A DNA stretch of 36,437 nucleotides from Herpetosiphon sp. (GCA_020717985.1 DYDH01000018.1:1-36437); one strand, 5' to 3'; positions 1 to 9,337 are shown, counted from the first letter of the stretch. The notes: generated by a model not told the origin, from the sequence alone. Translations and numbers: made by a program.

Positions 1-2
1 CA

Positions 3-788
3 GACAGGCTCAACCCCATCAACCTGGTAGTTAAAAATAACCATCCATATATCGCATCGGATGTTGATAATGTAAATTTTGTTCGCGACGCCAATTTTCC
101 GCTGACCCGCTCGCGCATGATGCTGCCGCTTACGGTCCGCAACGATGTGATTGGCATGTTGGATATGCACTCAGACCAGCCGCGATCTTTCAACACGCAG
201 GACGCTGAAGTATTGCAAACGCTCGCCGATCTGGTGGCAATCTCCATTGACAATGTCCGCCTGATTAATGAAACAAAAAATTTAATACATCAACTGGAAG
301 CAAACACCTCCATCCAAACACACGAAACATGGACAAAGTTTACAAGCCGCCACAAACCGGCATATCAATATACCCCGGCGGGAGTACGTCCACTCTTTGC
401 GAATAATAAACAGGATAAATCGGACGGATTGCATGTTCCATTAATATTGCACGGACAGAATATTGGCAACATCGTATTGAAAAGAAAAGGCTTTACCACC
501 GCATGGTCTGAACGCGAGCGCATTCTGGTGGAAAAAGTCGCAAGTCAGGTTGCGCTTGCGCTTGAAAATAGCCGCCTTGTGGATGAAACGCAAAAAAGCG
601 CATTACGCGACCAGATGATCGCAAATATCTCCGCCCGCGTCCGTGAAACTCTTGACGTTGAGTCGGTATTACGCACGGCCACCACCGAACTTCGCAGAGT
701 ATTTGACCTGAAGGAAGCTGAGATCAGCATTGGTAATCCGCAGGCAGAAAATATGTCAGGCAGAAAAAAGACAAGTCCACTTCAATAA
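3..788 (+). CDS. GAFa-GAFb sensor protein, C-terminal part (5' end outside window)
   Basis: The frame is open from base 3 to the stop at 788 (261 residues), so the true start lies upstream; the first in-window ATG (117) falls in the middle of a GAF domain and is not a plausible start. Residues 1-88 are the second half of GAFa, including a variant of the family motif (FPLTRSRMMLPL) and the closing helix ISIDNVRLINET. Residues 95-190 are the divergent GAFb, with the family's W followed by a Tyr-rich turn and a closing helix ALALENSRLVDET. Residues 195-245 are the shared tail (ISARVRETLDVESVL). No catalytic output domain follows. It is the first visible member of the nine-gene paralogous array. 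Ligand and partner are unknown. Confidence 0.85.
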   Translation, partial: DRLNPINLVVKNNHPYIASDVDNVNFVRDANFPLTRSRMMLPLTVRNDVIGMLDMHSDQPRSFNTQDAEVLQTLADLVAISIDNVRLINETKNLIHQLEANTSIQTHETWTKFTSRHKPAYQYTPAGVRPLFANNKQDKSDGLHVPLILHGQNIGNIVLKRKGFTTAWSERERILVEKVASQVALALENSRLVDETQKSALRDQMIANISARVRETLDVESVLRTATTELRRVFDLKEAEISIGNPQAENMSGRKKTSPLQ

Positions 789-807
789 AAGTAACAAGGC
801 TGAATCT

Positions 808-906
808 ATGATGAATTGTCAGAATGAAAGAAACCTGCAAGGAAAATGGACGGAAGATGATGCAACCTCGCGTCAACTTATTTCAGAGCGAGACGCCTCT
901 CATTAA
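808..906 (+). pseudogene. 32-codon remnant of a GAFb domain
   Basis: This short frame lies between two array genes. Its product contains GKWTEDDATSRQLISERDAS, which lines up without gaps with the GAFb stretch of the protein encoded at 3299-5038 (RKWTEDEITMVQSISDRAAF). The KWTED core, T, Q, IS and R are shared. The match is confined to about 20 residues, and the rest of the domain is missing. The stop (904-906) abuts the AAGAGG ribosome-binding sequence of the next gene. I read it as debris of a deleted paralog. A translated micropeptide cannot be excluded. Confidence 0.5.
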
Positions 907-918
907 GAGGAATCTGAT

Positions 919-3297
919 ATGCGTACCCCAATTCCCCAGCCGCAATCCAAGTCAACGACACCGCCTCCACGAAGAGGAATTTTTGGCCGCTACTTAAGTT
1001 TAAGGATCAAACTTCCATTAATTGTGCTGCTTTTATTACTGGTTGCATTCTTAATTTCAACAATCTTGAACGTCAGGGCAACTCAAGCCGTTTTAATTGA
1101 CACGTTAAAAGGCGAGCTTACAGCTCAAACAGAATCAAAGGCTGAGCTTATTCGCGCCAATCTAATTTGGACAAAAGGCGCGGCAATCGATCTAGCTGCC
1201 GCCGCCGAAGTTGCAAATTACGAAGAAGACACCATTCTAAAAGTTATTAAGAACACTCTGGCGCGCAATGAACAAATGTACGGTTCCACCATTGCGTACG
1301 AGCCTTATCAATTCCTACCTGACCATTACTATTGGTCACCTTATTACAACCGTGTGTCTGCCACCGAATTGAAGTTTTCCCAATTGGGGAACCCAGACTA
1401 CAACTATTTCAAATGGGATTGGTACACTCTCCCCAAGGCAACCCGCGCACCAGTCTTGTCGCCACCCTATTTTGATTTTGGCGGCGGCAATATTTGGATG
1501 GTCACCTGGAGCGCACCTTTTTTTGATGAAGCAGGAAATGTTAAGGGTGTAGCAACAGCCGATATTGCCTTTTCACAAATACAGGAAATAATAAACAAAA
1601 TATTAGTTGGGCAAAACGGCTACGCCTTTTTGCTTGACTCTAAAGGAGTTATTCTTGGAATTGGTCAACATGCGGGGGGGTACTACTATAAAGCCATGTC
1701 TGATTCCATGATAACCGCTACTTACTCGGAAAAAGCCAAAGGCTGGGCAGGCTTGATCAACGCTATGCTGGCAAATAAGACCGGATTTGCCGATGTAGTA
1801 GACCCGCAAGGAATACCCGTGTTCGTCGCTTATACCCCGGTTGGATTAAATACTGGATGGTCACTAGCGCTGGCTTTTCCTCAAAGTGAACTTTTCCAAA
1901 AAGCGTCCTCGGCGCAAAATATTCTCATTCTTTATTCAAGCTTAACGGTGCTCGTCTTCGGCGCCATTTTATATCTACTTACTCGATCCTTTACCCAACC
2001 ACTCCTTCGCTTAACCCAGCATGTCAGCCGATTTACGCCGGAACAGTTACGCCTTCACAGGGATCAATCAATAGAACCCATTCAGATACAAACCGGGGAT
2101 GAATTGGAAGACCTTGCCATGGTTTTTCATCAGGTAACAACAGATCTTGTATATGCCTTTAATAGTTTTGAAGAACGCCTTGCTGAACGTACTCGCGAAA
2201 TTGAGCGTCGCAGTAATTTATTCAAAGCTGTTGCAGATGTCGGTAAAGCGATTACATCCTTTCGCGACCTTTCCGAACTTTTACAGCAAACCACATATCT
2301 GATCCACGAGAATTTCGGGTTTTACCATGTGGGCATCTTTTTGCTGGATGAGCATAACGAATATGCAGTGTTGAGCGCCACCAATAGCGAAGGCGGACAT
2401 CATATGTTGGAGAAGAAACATCAACTCAAAGTTGGTGAAACTGGCATTGTGGGGTATGTCACGCAAAATGCAAAAGCTCGTATCGCATTGGATGTTGGCA
2501 AGGATGCCGTTTATTTTGACAACCCCGACCTGCCGCAAACGCGCTCTGAAATGGCGCTTCCACTTATCGTAGGCGGGCGTATCCTCGGAGCATTGGATGT
2601 GCAAAGCACAGAATCCCAGGCTTTTTCTGAGGAGGATGTTTCCACATTACAAATCCTCGCAGAACAGATTGCCATTGCAATTCAAAATGCGAACTTGTTC
2701 AACGAAACCGAAAAAGCCCTTGAGACAGCCCGCATGAGTTACGGAGAAGGAAGCCGCGACGCGTGGAGCAAAATTCTGCACAACCAACCACGAATTGGCT
2801 TCCTTGCCACCCCGCCCGCCACGGTGCAAATCCATTCTGAACATCTTGAGACAAATCTCACCAAAGCATTTGAAACAGGAGATCTTATTATTGGAAATGA
2901 CGGACTAACGATCAGTATGCCGATCAGAGTACGCGGTCAAACCATCGGCGCCATCCGTCTAAAGAAATCCGAGATTTCAGAATCATGGACACAGGATGAA
3001 ACAAACCTGGCAATTGCATTATCAGACCAATTAAGCGGCGCACTGGAAAGCGCTCGACTTTATAAAGAATCGCAGCAACACGCCGCGCGCGAATCGCTCA
3101 TATCAGAAATTTCTGCGCGAATTAACGCCGTCTCGCACACAGATGCAATCCTGCGCGAAACCGTACAGGAACTTGGTCAAGCCATTGGCAACGCATCAGT
3201 CACTTTCCAGTTGCTGGATCAATTCTCCGAACAGGAATGGGTAAAGGGAAGCGAAGAGCGTCCTGCAATTGACAAGAGCAGGAAGACCAGGGACTAA
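919..3297 (+). CDS. Membrane sensor: dCache-HAMP-GAFa-GAFb, no output domain
   Basis: The product has 792 residues. TM1 is near 31-50, followed by an extracytoplasmic dCache-type region (60-330) with aromatic-rich ligand-pocket strands and a second half starting at GQNGYAFLLD. TM2 (335-355), a HAMP linker (356-410) and a coiled coil (410-440) follow. GAFa spans 445-590 with the family motifs FYHVGIFLLD, GIVGYV and NPDLPQTRSEMALP. GAFb (615-715) and the shared tail (720-770) end the protein. Cache plus HAMP is the input layout of chemoreceptors and sensor kinases, but neither output is present. The start is supported by AGAGG at 906-910, eight bases upstream. The next gene starts two bases after the stop, implying cotranscription. 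The ligand is unknown; the Cache fold suggests a small organic molecule. Confidence 0.93.
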   Translation: MRTPIPQPQSKSTTPPPRRGIFGRYLSLRIKLPLIVLLLLLVAFLISTILNVRATQAVLIDTLKGELTAQTESKAELIRANLIWTKGAAIDLAAAAEVANYEEDTILKVIKNTLARNEQMYGSTIAYEPYQFLPDHYYWSPYYNRVSATELKFSQLGNPDYNYFKWDWYTLPKATRAPVLSPPYFDFGGGNIWMVTWSAPFFDEAGNVKGVATADIAFSQIQEIINKILVGQNGYAFLLDSKGVILGIGQHAGGYYYKAMSDSMITATYSEKAKGWAGLINAMLANKTGFADVVDPQGIPVFVAYTPVGLNTGWSLALAFPQSELFQKASSAQNILILYSSLTVLVFGAILYLLTRSFTQPLLRLTQHVSRFTPEQLRLHRDQSIEPIQIQTGDELEDLAMVFHQVTTDLVYAFNSFEERLAERTREIERRSNLFKAVADVGKAITSFRDLSELLQQTTYLIHENFGFYHVGIFLLDEHNEYAVLSATNSEGGHHMLEKKHQLKVGETGIVGYVTQNAKARIALDVGKDAVYFDNPDLPQTRSEMALPLIVGGRILGALDVQSTESQAFSEEDVSTLQILAEQIAIAIQNANLFNETEKALETARMSYGEGSRDAWSKILHNQPRIGFLATPPATVQIHSEHLETNLTKAFETGDLIIGNDGLTISMPIRVRGQTIGAIRLKKSEISESWTQDETNLAIALSDQLSGALESARLYKESQQHAARESLISEISARINAVSHTDAILRETVQELGQAIGNASVTFQLLDQFSEQEWVKGSEERPAIDKSRKTRD

Positions 3298-3298
3298 T

Positions 3299-5038
3299 AT
3301 GAATACATCCAATAACCTTCGCAATTATTTATTCAAAGACCGGACCGGTGAAGCCCCAGGACAACGCGCCGAAGCATTGGTGACACTGTCGCTTGGAATA
3401 TTGTCCACATTATTGCCCACCCTGTTTTACCGAAACCCGATAACGATTGCCACGGCCTTGGTCACCAATGTCATCGCCTTGTTTACATTGTATCAAGCGC
3501 TTCAAGCGCGCTATGGTTATTTAATCTTATTTCCCACGGTTACATCGTTTTCAATTTGCATTGTTTCAATTTTTGAAGGAGCAGGCACGCATGACCTGCT
3601 CTGGATGGGCAATCTGGGGCTTTTCCTGCTGGCAAATATACAAAGCAGAAAAAACATACTAGCCCAAATATCATTGGCGATCCTTATGATCGCCACGTTT
3701 GCTGTTACAGGAGTTGCTGAAATAAACGGGACTCTGCCCAATCTGTATGGAACAAACGCGCAGTATATCTACCTTAATTCATTTTTCTTTGCCACGATGA
3801 TGGCCGCCATTATCGCAATTTTCCACAGACATCACACGCTTTTACAAATCGCAATTGATAACAAAGTCGCCCAGACGAAGAGCAACATGGAACTTCAGGA
3901 AATAAATCAAACGCTGGAAACCCGGGTGAGCTTGCGTACCAATGAACTCAGCGAAGCCAATCAACAGATGCGTGAACGCACAGCACGCCTGCAGACTATC
4001 TCCGAAATATCGCAGGAAATCTCTTCCAATGTGGAACAACAACCCCGGGAATTGCTTGAGCGCATTGCCCGGACAATCAGTGAAAAACTTGGTTTTTATC
4101 ACGTTGGCATTTTCCTGCTTGATGAGAATCATGAATATGCGGTATTACGCGCCGCGAATAGCCAGGGCGGTCAACGTATGCTTGAACGCCACCACCAATT
4201 GAGGGTTGGCGGCACGGGCATCGTTGGCTATGTTTCTCAAGGCGGTCGTCCGCGAATTGCGCTCGACACCGGTTCGGATGCGGTTTTCTTCAATAACCCC
4301 GACCTCCCAAAAACACGCTCCGAAATGGCAATGCCTCTTAAATACGGATCGCAAACCATAGGCGTGCTGGATATTCAAAGCACCCTGCCCTCTGCCTTCA
4401 AAGATGAAGATGCGAATCTCCTGGGGACACTCGCCAACCAGATTGCCGTTGCCATTAATAACATACTAATCAAAGAGCGTGCCGGATTTGGGAACCGAAT
4501 GATTAAACGCAGTGAACAACCAAGCCGCAAGCAAAAACAAAGTGGATATTCATTCCATGCTGATGGGACTATTTCAAATGAGATCCCGGCAACCAATCCA
4601 ACTCTGGATAAAGCCCTTGCAACCGGGGAAACGGTGATATTGACCCGTCCTTCGAAAAGCAATCCCGCCGCCCTGGCTGTTCCTGTCAAATTCCGAGACC
4701 GGGTGATTGGCATCATCCATATTGAAGCCGCTGAAACAAACCGAAAATGGACGGAAGATGAAATCACAATGGTGCAATCCATCTCGGACCGCGCTGCATT
4801 CGCTTTGGAAAATGCCCGTTTGTTTGAAGAAACAAGCCGCCGCGCAGAACAGGAAGAAACCATCGCAAGAGTTACCACGCAGATCGGCGCATCCACAGAT
4901 TTCAACCACATCCTGCAAACGACCATTCAGGAACTTGGTCGGGCTTTAGGCGCTTCACGCTCATTTATTCAATTGGACACACCGTCAGAAGATGAAAACA
5001 TAACCCCGAAAAACGCGCCCATTAATACTGTTAATTAA
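3299..5038 (+). CDS. Membrane sensor: six-helix N-terminus, coiled coil, GAFa-GAFb
   Basis: The product has 579 residues from the ATG at 3299. An in-frame upstream ATG at 3269 would add only 10 residues and overlap the previous gene by 29 bases, so it is not preferred. About six hydrophobic helices fill residues 26-176 with only short loops, so sensing probably occurs within the membrane. A coiled coil (185-235) leads to GAFa (235-390; FYHVGIFLLD, NPDLPKTRSEMAMP) and GAFb (about 425-505), then the shared tail (IGASTDFNHILQTT). The linker between the GAFs is shortened and lacks the tryptophan found in most paralogs, so GAFb is the least complete of the set. No effector domain is present. Confidence 0.92.
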   Translation: MNTSNNLRNYLFKDRTGEAPGQRAEALVTLSLGILSTLLPTLFYRNPITIATALVTNVIALFTLYQALQARYGYLILFPTVTSFSICIVSIFEGAGTHDLLWMGNLGLFLLANIQSRKNILAQISLAILMIATFAVTGVAEINGTLPNLYGTNAQYIYLNSFFFATMMAAIIAIFHRHHTLLQIAIDNKVAQTKSNMELQEINQTLETRVSLRTNELSEANQQMRERTARLQTISEISQEISSNVEQQPRELLERIARTISEKLGFYHVGIFLLDENHEYAVLRAANSQGGQRMLERHHQLRVGGTGIVGYVSQGGRPRIALDTGSDAVFFNNPDLPKTRSEMAMPLKYGSQTIGVLDIQSTLPSAFKDEDANLLGTLANQIAVAINNILIKERAGFGNRMIKRSEQPSRKQKQSGYSFHADGTISNEIPATNPTLDKALATGETVILTRPSKSNPAALAVPVKFRDRVIGIIHIEAAETNRKWTEDEITMVQSISDRAAFALENARLFEETSRRAEQEETIARVTTQIGASTDFNHILQTTIQELGRALGASRSFIQLDTPSEDENITPKNAPINTVN

Positions 5039-5047
5039 AAGGTTAAT

Positions 5048-7441
5048 ATGAGTTATAGCAGACCAGAACAAACACAAAACACATCAAACCAAAGAAACAA
5101 TGGCACCTCACTCCAAACGCGATTGGTTTTATTTGTGTTGTTCATAGCCCTGGTTCCTTTGATCACCATCGCGACACGCGATATTATTCAAACACGGCAG
5201 GCGCTGACAGACGGAGCCGAAATTTCCCTAAGATCAGGTGCGGTCCAAACAGCGAACAATGTGGATTCCTTCATCCAATCAACATTGAATTCAATTGGCG
5301 CCGAGGCACAATTAGCCGATCTCTTAAATTTTCTCAATGCAAGCCAGGCAGAGCGAACAGGGCAGGTTTTAAGGGAACGCACCCTGTCCGTCCTCGAAAA
5401 TCTGGCCAAGAAGGACACTGTCAATCTTATTTCCTATGCGCTCGTAGACCCCAAAGGAAATGTTCTGATAGACAGTTCCACAGGACGTCAATATAACGAG
5501 GCAAAGGAAGCGTATTTCTCACAACTGGAAAACAGTGACCAGCCGATCTTTTCCGCGCCCACATATTCCGACGATAAAACAACCAGCATAGTTTTTGCAA
5601 CCAAGATCCTGGCCATTAATACCAACGAATATGTTGGTTCTCTACGCCTAAAATTCAAATCAACTGTTCTGCAGGATGTGATTACAAAAAGCGTGGGACC
5701 AACAACCGACACATCGATCTTACTATTGGATCAACTCAATATCCGCATGGCTGATACCCGGAATCCAGATCTGATCCTGAAATCAGTCGTGCCGCTTGAA
5801 CCAATTGATTATTTGACTGCCGTGAACACGCGCCGTTTTCTGGATATCCCCAGCGAAGAACAAGCCACAAATTTTCCCGGTTTTAAATCGGCACTTGATA
5901 AGGCAGCAGTTCAGCCATTTTTTACAGCCGACATTTCCCCAGATGTGCCGGGAGACGACACAATCGCAGTTGCATCCCTGAAATCCCAACCATGGACTGT
6001 CGTCTACAGCCGCCCGACATCCGTTGTTCTTGCAGAGGTGCAGAATCAGATCCGCACGAATATTTTATTAGTGTTTGGTGCATCAATCATCATAACCATA
6101 ATTTCCGCATTGATTGCCAGGTCATTAACAAATCCGGTTACAGTACTGGCTCGAACTGCAAATTTGATTGCTCAAGGAGACCTGAATGCGCGCGCCAATA
6201 TCAATGTAACAGGCGAAATTGGACTTCTTGCATCAGCTTTCAATTCCATGACGGACCAGCTTCAATCCACACTTGTTGGGCTGGAACAACGCATTGATGA
6301 AAGAACCGCTGACTTGCAAAGAAGCGCTCATGAGTTGGAAACCATTGTGATCGTTACGCGTGAAATCTCCATCATCCACGATATGGATACACTGCTCAGA
6401 GTTTCAGTTGAACTGATCCGTGAAAGGTTCAATTATTATCATGTAGGCATTTTTCTCGTTGATGAACTCGGTGAGTTTGCCATTCTACGCGCCGCCAGCA
6501 GCATGGCCGCCCAAAAAATGCTCGAGCAAAACTTCAAACTAAAAGTAGAGCAAGAGGGATTGGTTGGCAATGTGATCCGAACAGGGCAGGCGATCGCAGT
6601 GGACGACACCTCCTTTGTTAATCCTTTTATTTCCCTCATGTACCCTGATTCCACCATTACACCAAGCAGTACAGATATGGCACACCTTCAAAATCAATTT
6701 CTGCCTCAGACCCGTTCCGAAATTGCACTTCCCTTACGCACCCGTAATATGACTATTGGCGCATTAGACATTCAAACAGATATTCCATTAGCTTTTGGCG
6801 AGCAGGATGTGAAGGTCCTTCAATTACTTGCAGACCAATTAGCCGCGGCGATTGAAAACGCGCAATTAGTGGAAAAAGTGGAAGGAACGTTTGCAGAACT
6901 GAACAATGCCTATCGTCTGCAAGCTCAAAGTGTATGGCAATCAACCATTAACCAGTACAAACACCCCTCTTATGAATATGATGGCGCGCAAGTGCGGTCC
7001 GTGCCACATCATCTGCCAAATGATCTATTAAAACAGTTGGAGAAAGGCGAACCAATTATCGTAAAAGAAAATGACGGGCATAAAGACGGTCGTGCAAAAA
7101 CAACTCTCATGGTTCCATTAATGGTGCTTAGTCAAATCATTGGCGTAATTGGATTGGAACAGGAAGATCCAGACCATATTTGGACGAACCAGGAAATTTC
7201 CATTGTGCAAGCCGCGGCAAATCGGGCGGGAATCACACTGGAAAACGCCCGTTTGCTTGAAGAGAGCCAAAGACGCGCCGTTAAAGAACGCACCATTTTC
7301 GAGGCAACAGCACGCATTGGTTCAGTCTTGAATATCGAAAATATTCTCCAGGCAACAGCCGAGGAACTTGAAAAAGTCTTAAGCGGCTCGGAAGTCATCC
7401 TTCAATTCCAATCGGAGCAGGATCAGAAGCCTGAGAAATAA
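5048..7441 (+). CDS. Membrane sensor: Cache-HAMP-GAFa (with insertion)-GAFb
   Basis: The product has 797 residues. TM1 is at 25-43, and an extracytoplasmic Cache-like region covers about 45-330 (ISYALVDPKGNVLIDSS is a typical PAS-like strand pair). TM2 is at 338-358 and HAMP at 358-412 (a TNPVTVLA start and an EIGLLASAFNSM second helix). The coiled coil runs 405-435. GAFa is at 430-607 and GAFb at 630-740, ending in the shared tail. GAFa diverges: the usual ALDVGxDAVYFxNPDL segment is replaced by a longer loop (about 520-553) before LPQTRSEIALP, so the pocket may differ. AAAAGG just upstream (5037-5042) supports the start. There is no kinase, cyclase or MCP domain. Confidence 0.92.
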   Translation: MSYSRPEQTQNTSNQRNNGTSLQTRLVLFVLFIALVPLITIATRDIIQTRQALTDGAEISLRSGAVQTANNVDSFIQSTLNSIGAEAQLADLLNFLNASQAERTGQVLRERTLSVLENLAKKDTVNLISYALVDPKGNVLIDSSTGRQYNEAKEAYFSQLENSDQPIFSAPTYSDDKTTSIVFATKILAINTNEYVGSLRLKFKSTVLQDVITKSVGPTTDTSILLLDQLNIRMADTRNPDLILKSVVPLEPIDYLTAVNTRRFLDIPSEEQATNFPGFKSALDKAAVQPFFTADISPDVPGDDTIAVASLKSQPWTVVYSRPTSVVLAEVQNQIRTNILLVFGASIIITIISALIARSLTNPVTVLARTANLIAQGDLNARANINVTGEIGLLASAFNSMTDQLQSTLVGLEQRIDERTADLQRSAHELETIVIVTREISIIHDMDTLLRVSVELIRERFNYYHVGIFLVDELGEFAILRAASSMAAQKMLEQNFKLKVEQEGLVGNVIRTGQAIAVDDTSFVNPFISLMYPDSTITPSSTDMAHLQNQFLPQTRSEIALPLRTRNMTIGALDIQTDIPLAFGEQDVKVLQLLADQLAAAIENAQLVEKVEGTFAELNNAYRLQAQSVWQSTINQYKHPSYEYDGAQVRSVPHHLPNDLLKQLEKGEPIIVKENDGHKDGRAKTTLMVPLMVLSQIIGVIGLEQEDPDHIWTNQEISIVQAAANRAGITLENARLLEESQRRAVKERTIFEATARIGSVLNIENILQATAEELEKVLSGSEVILQFQSEQDQKPEK

Positions 7442-7451
7442 CGGTGAATCC

Positions 7452-7580
7452 ATGAGATCAACACAAAACCCAAAACAGAACGAAGACAGAGCGGCAATTA
7501 ATTTATTGCGAAGTATTCTCATTTGCCCGGTCACAAATGCCGCCATTCAATTTGCAGCGAAGTCGGATAAGGATACTTAA
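7452..7580 (+). pseudogene. 42-codon remnant of the array's conserved C-terminal tail
   Basis: This frame fills the gap between two array genes. Its C-terminal half (AINLLRSILICPVTNAAIQF) resembles the tail of the protein encoded at 9347-10696 (AIQELGNTLPGTDVAIQF): the AI start, the L/P/T positions and the final AIQF agree if one extra residue is allowed. The N-terminal part (MRSTQNPKQNEDR) matches nothing I recognise. The stop lies two bases before the next gene's ATG. It is most simply the surviving end of a deleted paralog. The match is short and made by eye, so confidence is limited. Confidence 0.45.
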
Positions 7581-7582
7581 TC

Positions 7583-9310
7583 ATGGAAAAGAATATCACC
7601 AAGAGCATTGTCGAATACTTCTCAGATGAGGATGACCGAAACCCATCCTTCGTCCGGGTGATCCGCGGCATGTTGTTGGTAGTGATTGTCGCCACCTTCG
7701 CGCTACTGATTATGTTTTCCAGAATTGATCAAAAGATAGTAGCTCGTTCCTTCATGGTTTATATGGTAATTGGATTAATCATCGAATTATTCACGCTATA
7801 TTCCGTGCAACGTGGAAGCCTGTTGCTGGCAAAGTTGCTCATTCCCATCGTGCTGATCACCTTGGTGACGGCAATTTCCCTGATAGTGAGTGGATTGAGA
7901 AATGTGGCAATGGTGGCGTTTCCCATCATTATCATCATTGGGTCAATATTATTAAAAACAAAATCGCCAATTATCAATCTGCTTGTATTGGGCGCCGTCG
8001 CTATTATTGCCGTGAAGGACCTGCGAGGAGAAATTCCATCTACCCCCACAAATATCATTGCAGCGATTAATCTTACCATCCTAATTCTTGGCTTTATCGG
8101 CGTAACCAATCTGCTTGTAGGCAGGTTAAACGAGAGCATCGTACAAGCCCGAAACAGCGAAAAAATCTACAGGCGTGAAAACCTGGAATTAAATGAATTA
8201 AGGAATTCTCTGGAAGAAAATGTAAACCAGCGCACAGCCGAACTCGAACTCGCAAATCGCTACAACGAGCGCCGCGCCAGACAATTTGAAGCGATTGGTC
8301 AGGTTTCACGCGCAATTAACCAGACCCAGAGTCTGCAAGACTTGCTGCCAAAGATCACGCAAGTAATCAGCGAACAATTTAATTTTTATCATATTGGCAT
8401 CTTCCTGCTGGACCCCGCCAGAGAATATGCCACACTGGTCGCATCAAACAGCGAGGGCGGGCAGAAAATGTTAGCCCACAATCACAAATTGAAAATCGGA
8501 CAAGTTGGCATTGTGGGATACGTAGCCAGCACCGGCGCTCCCCGCATCGCGCTGGATACCGGAGCCGACGCCATCTACTTCAACAACCCTGATCTACCGG
8601 AAACCCGCTCCGAAATGGCGCTCCCCCTCTTCCTCAGTGGGAATCAACTCATTGGTATTATTGATGTACAAAGTACGGAACAAAATGCGTTCGGACAGGA
8701 TGACATTCAAATCCTCGCCACGCTGGCAGAACAGGTTTCCATCGCAATTACCAATGCCCGCCTCTATGAAGGTACACAAAAAGCCTTGCTCGAATCTGAA
8801 ATGCTTTACCACCGTAATATCCAAACGGGCTGGGCAAAATTCACCCATTCAAAAAAACTTGTGGGCATTCGCAGGCAGGGAATGAAATCGGACCTGCTTC
8901 TTGAGCCAATAAAATTACCCGGAGCCGCGGAAGTGACTCGTTTAGGGGGGGTGTATCAAAAGAAAGCGGACAGTAATGACAAGTCCACACAAACGACGAT
9001 CCCCATGAAATTGCGCGGAGAGGTGGTTGGCATGTTAAATATTAAAACGGATGATGAACGCACTTGGAGTGCGGATGAAATGGACATCATCACGGCAATT
9101 ATAGAGCGCGCGGCGCTTTCAATCGAAAACGCCCGTCTCCTGACCGAAAGCCGCAACGCCGCAGAGAAGGAACGTGTAATAGGCGAGATTTCCGCAAAGA
9201 TCAACGCAAGCACTCAAATTGAAATGATCTTGAAGACAGCTGTTAGAGAATTGGGCAGCCAGATTGGCGACGCCCAAATTTCGGTTGAAATCGGAAGCGA
9301 CAATGAATAG
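7583..9310 (+). CDS. Membrane sensor: six-helix N-terminus, coiled coil, GAFa-GAFb
   Basis: The product has 575 residues. An acidic N-terminal segment (YFSDEDDRNPS) precedes about six membrane helices between residues 28 and 178. A coiled coil (185-235) containing NQRTAELELANR leads into GAFa (240-395; FYHIGIFLLD, GIVGYV, NPDLPETRSEMALP). GAFb (415-520) has the family's W followed by a GIR turn, and the shared tail (ISAKINASTQIEMIL) ends it. The layout and the N-terminal acidic motif are close to those of the product at 10693-12423, so these two look like recent relatives. An AAGGA sequence about nine bases upstream supports the start. No output domain is seen. Confidence 0.92.
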   Translation: MEKNITKSIVEYFSDEDDRNPSFVRVIRGMLLVVIVATFALLIMFSRIDQKIVARSFMVYMVIGLIIELFTLYSVQRGSLLLAKLLIPIVLITLVTAISLIVSGLRNVAMVAFPIIIIIGSILLKTKSPIINLLVLGAVAIIAVKDLRGEIPSTPTNIIAAINLTILILGFIGVTNLLVGRLNESIVQARNSEKIYRRENLELNELRNSLEENVNQRTAELELANRYNERRARQFEAIGQVSRAINQTQSLQDLLPKITQVISEQFNFYHIGIFLLDPAREYATLVASNSEGGQKMLAHNHKLKIGQVGIVGYVASTGAPRIALDTGADAIYFNNPDLPETRSEMALPLFLSGNQLIGIIDVQSTEQNAFGQDDIQILATLAEQVSIAITNARLYEGTQKALLESEMLYHRNIQTGWAKFTHSKKLVGIRRQGMKSDLLLEPIKLPGAAEVTRLGGVYQKKADSNDKSTQTTIPMKLRGEVVGMLNIKTDDERTWSADEMDIITAIIERAALSIENARLLTESRNAAEKERVIGEISAKINASTQIEMILKTAVRELGSQIGDAQISVEIGSDNE

Positions 9311-9313
9311 CCG

Positions 9314-9337
9314 CTCAAAAAACGCTAATTTTTTGAG
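9314..9337 (+). promoter_or_regulatory. Perfect 9-bp hairpin overlapping a ribosome-binding site
   Basis: CTCAAAAAA (9314-9322) and TTTTTTGAG (9329-9337) are exact reverse complements around a 6-base loop. The 3' arm holds most of the GAGG (9335-9338) that is the only good ribosome-binding sequence for the GTG start at 9347. In mRNA the fold would mask that site. The stem is A/U-rich and therefore weak, so temperature- or ribosome-dependent opening is possible. Alternatively it is a weak attenuator, because six U follow the loop. Confidence 0.45.

Noticed and set aside
3269-3298. Upstream ATG that would extend the 3299 gene by 10 residues
   Set aside because: It overlaps the previous gene by 29 bases, and the added residues (TRAGRPGTN) do not fit the N-terminal style of the paralogs.
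4375-4926. 183-codon - strand frame inside the second complete sensor gene
   Set aside because: It lies fully antisense to conserved GAF sequence and has no ribosome-binding site or domain.
1674-8951. Two runs of seven G (1674-1680 and 8945-8951) in sensor genes, considered as phase-variation tracts
   Set aside because: Both are short, encode Gly-Gly in intact frames, and no other paralog has one; nothing shows slippage.
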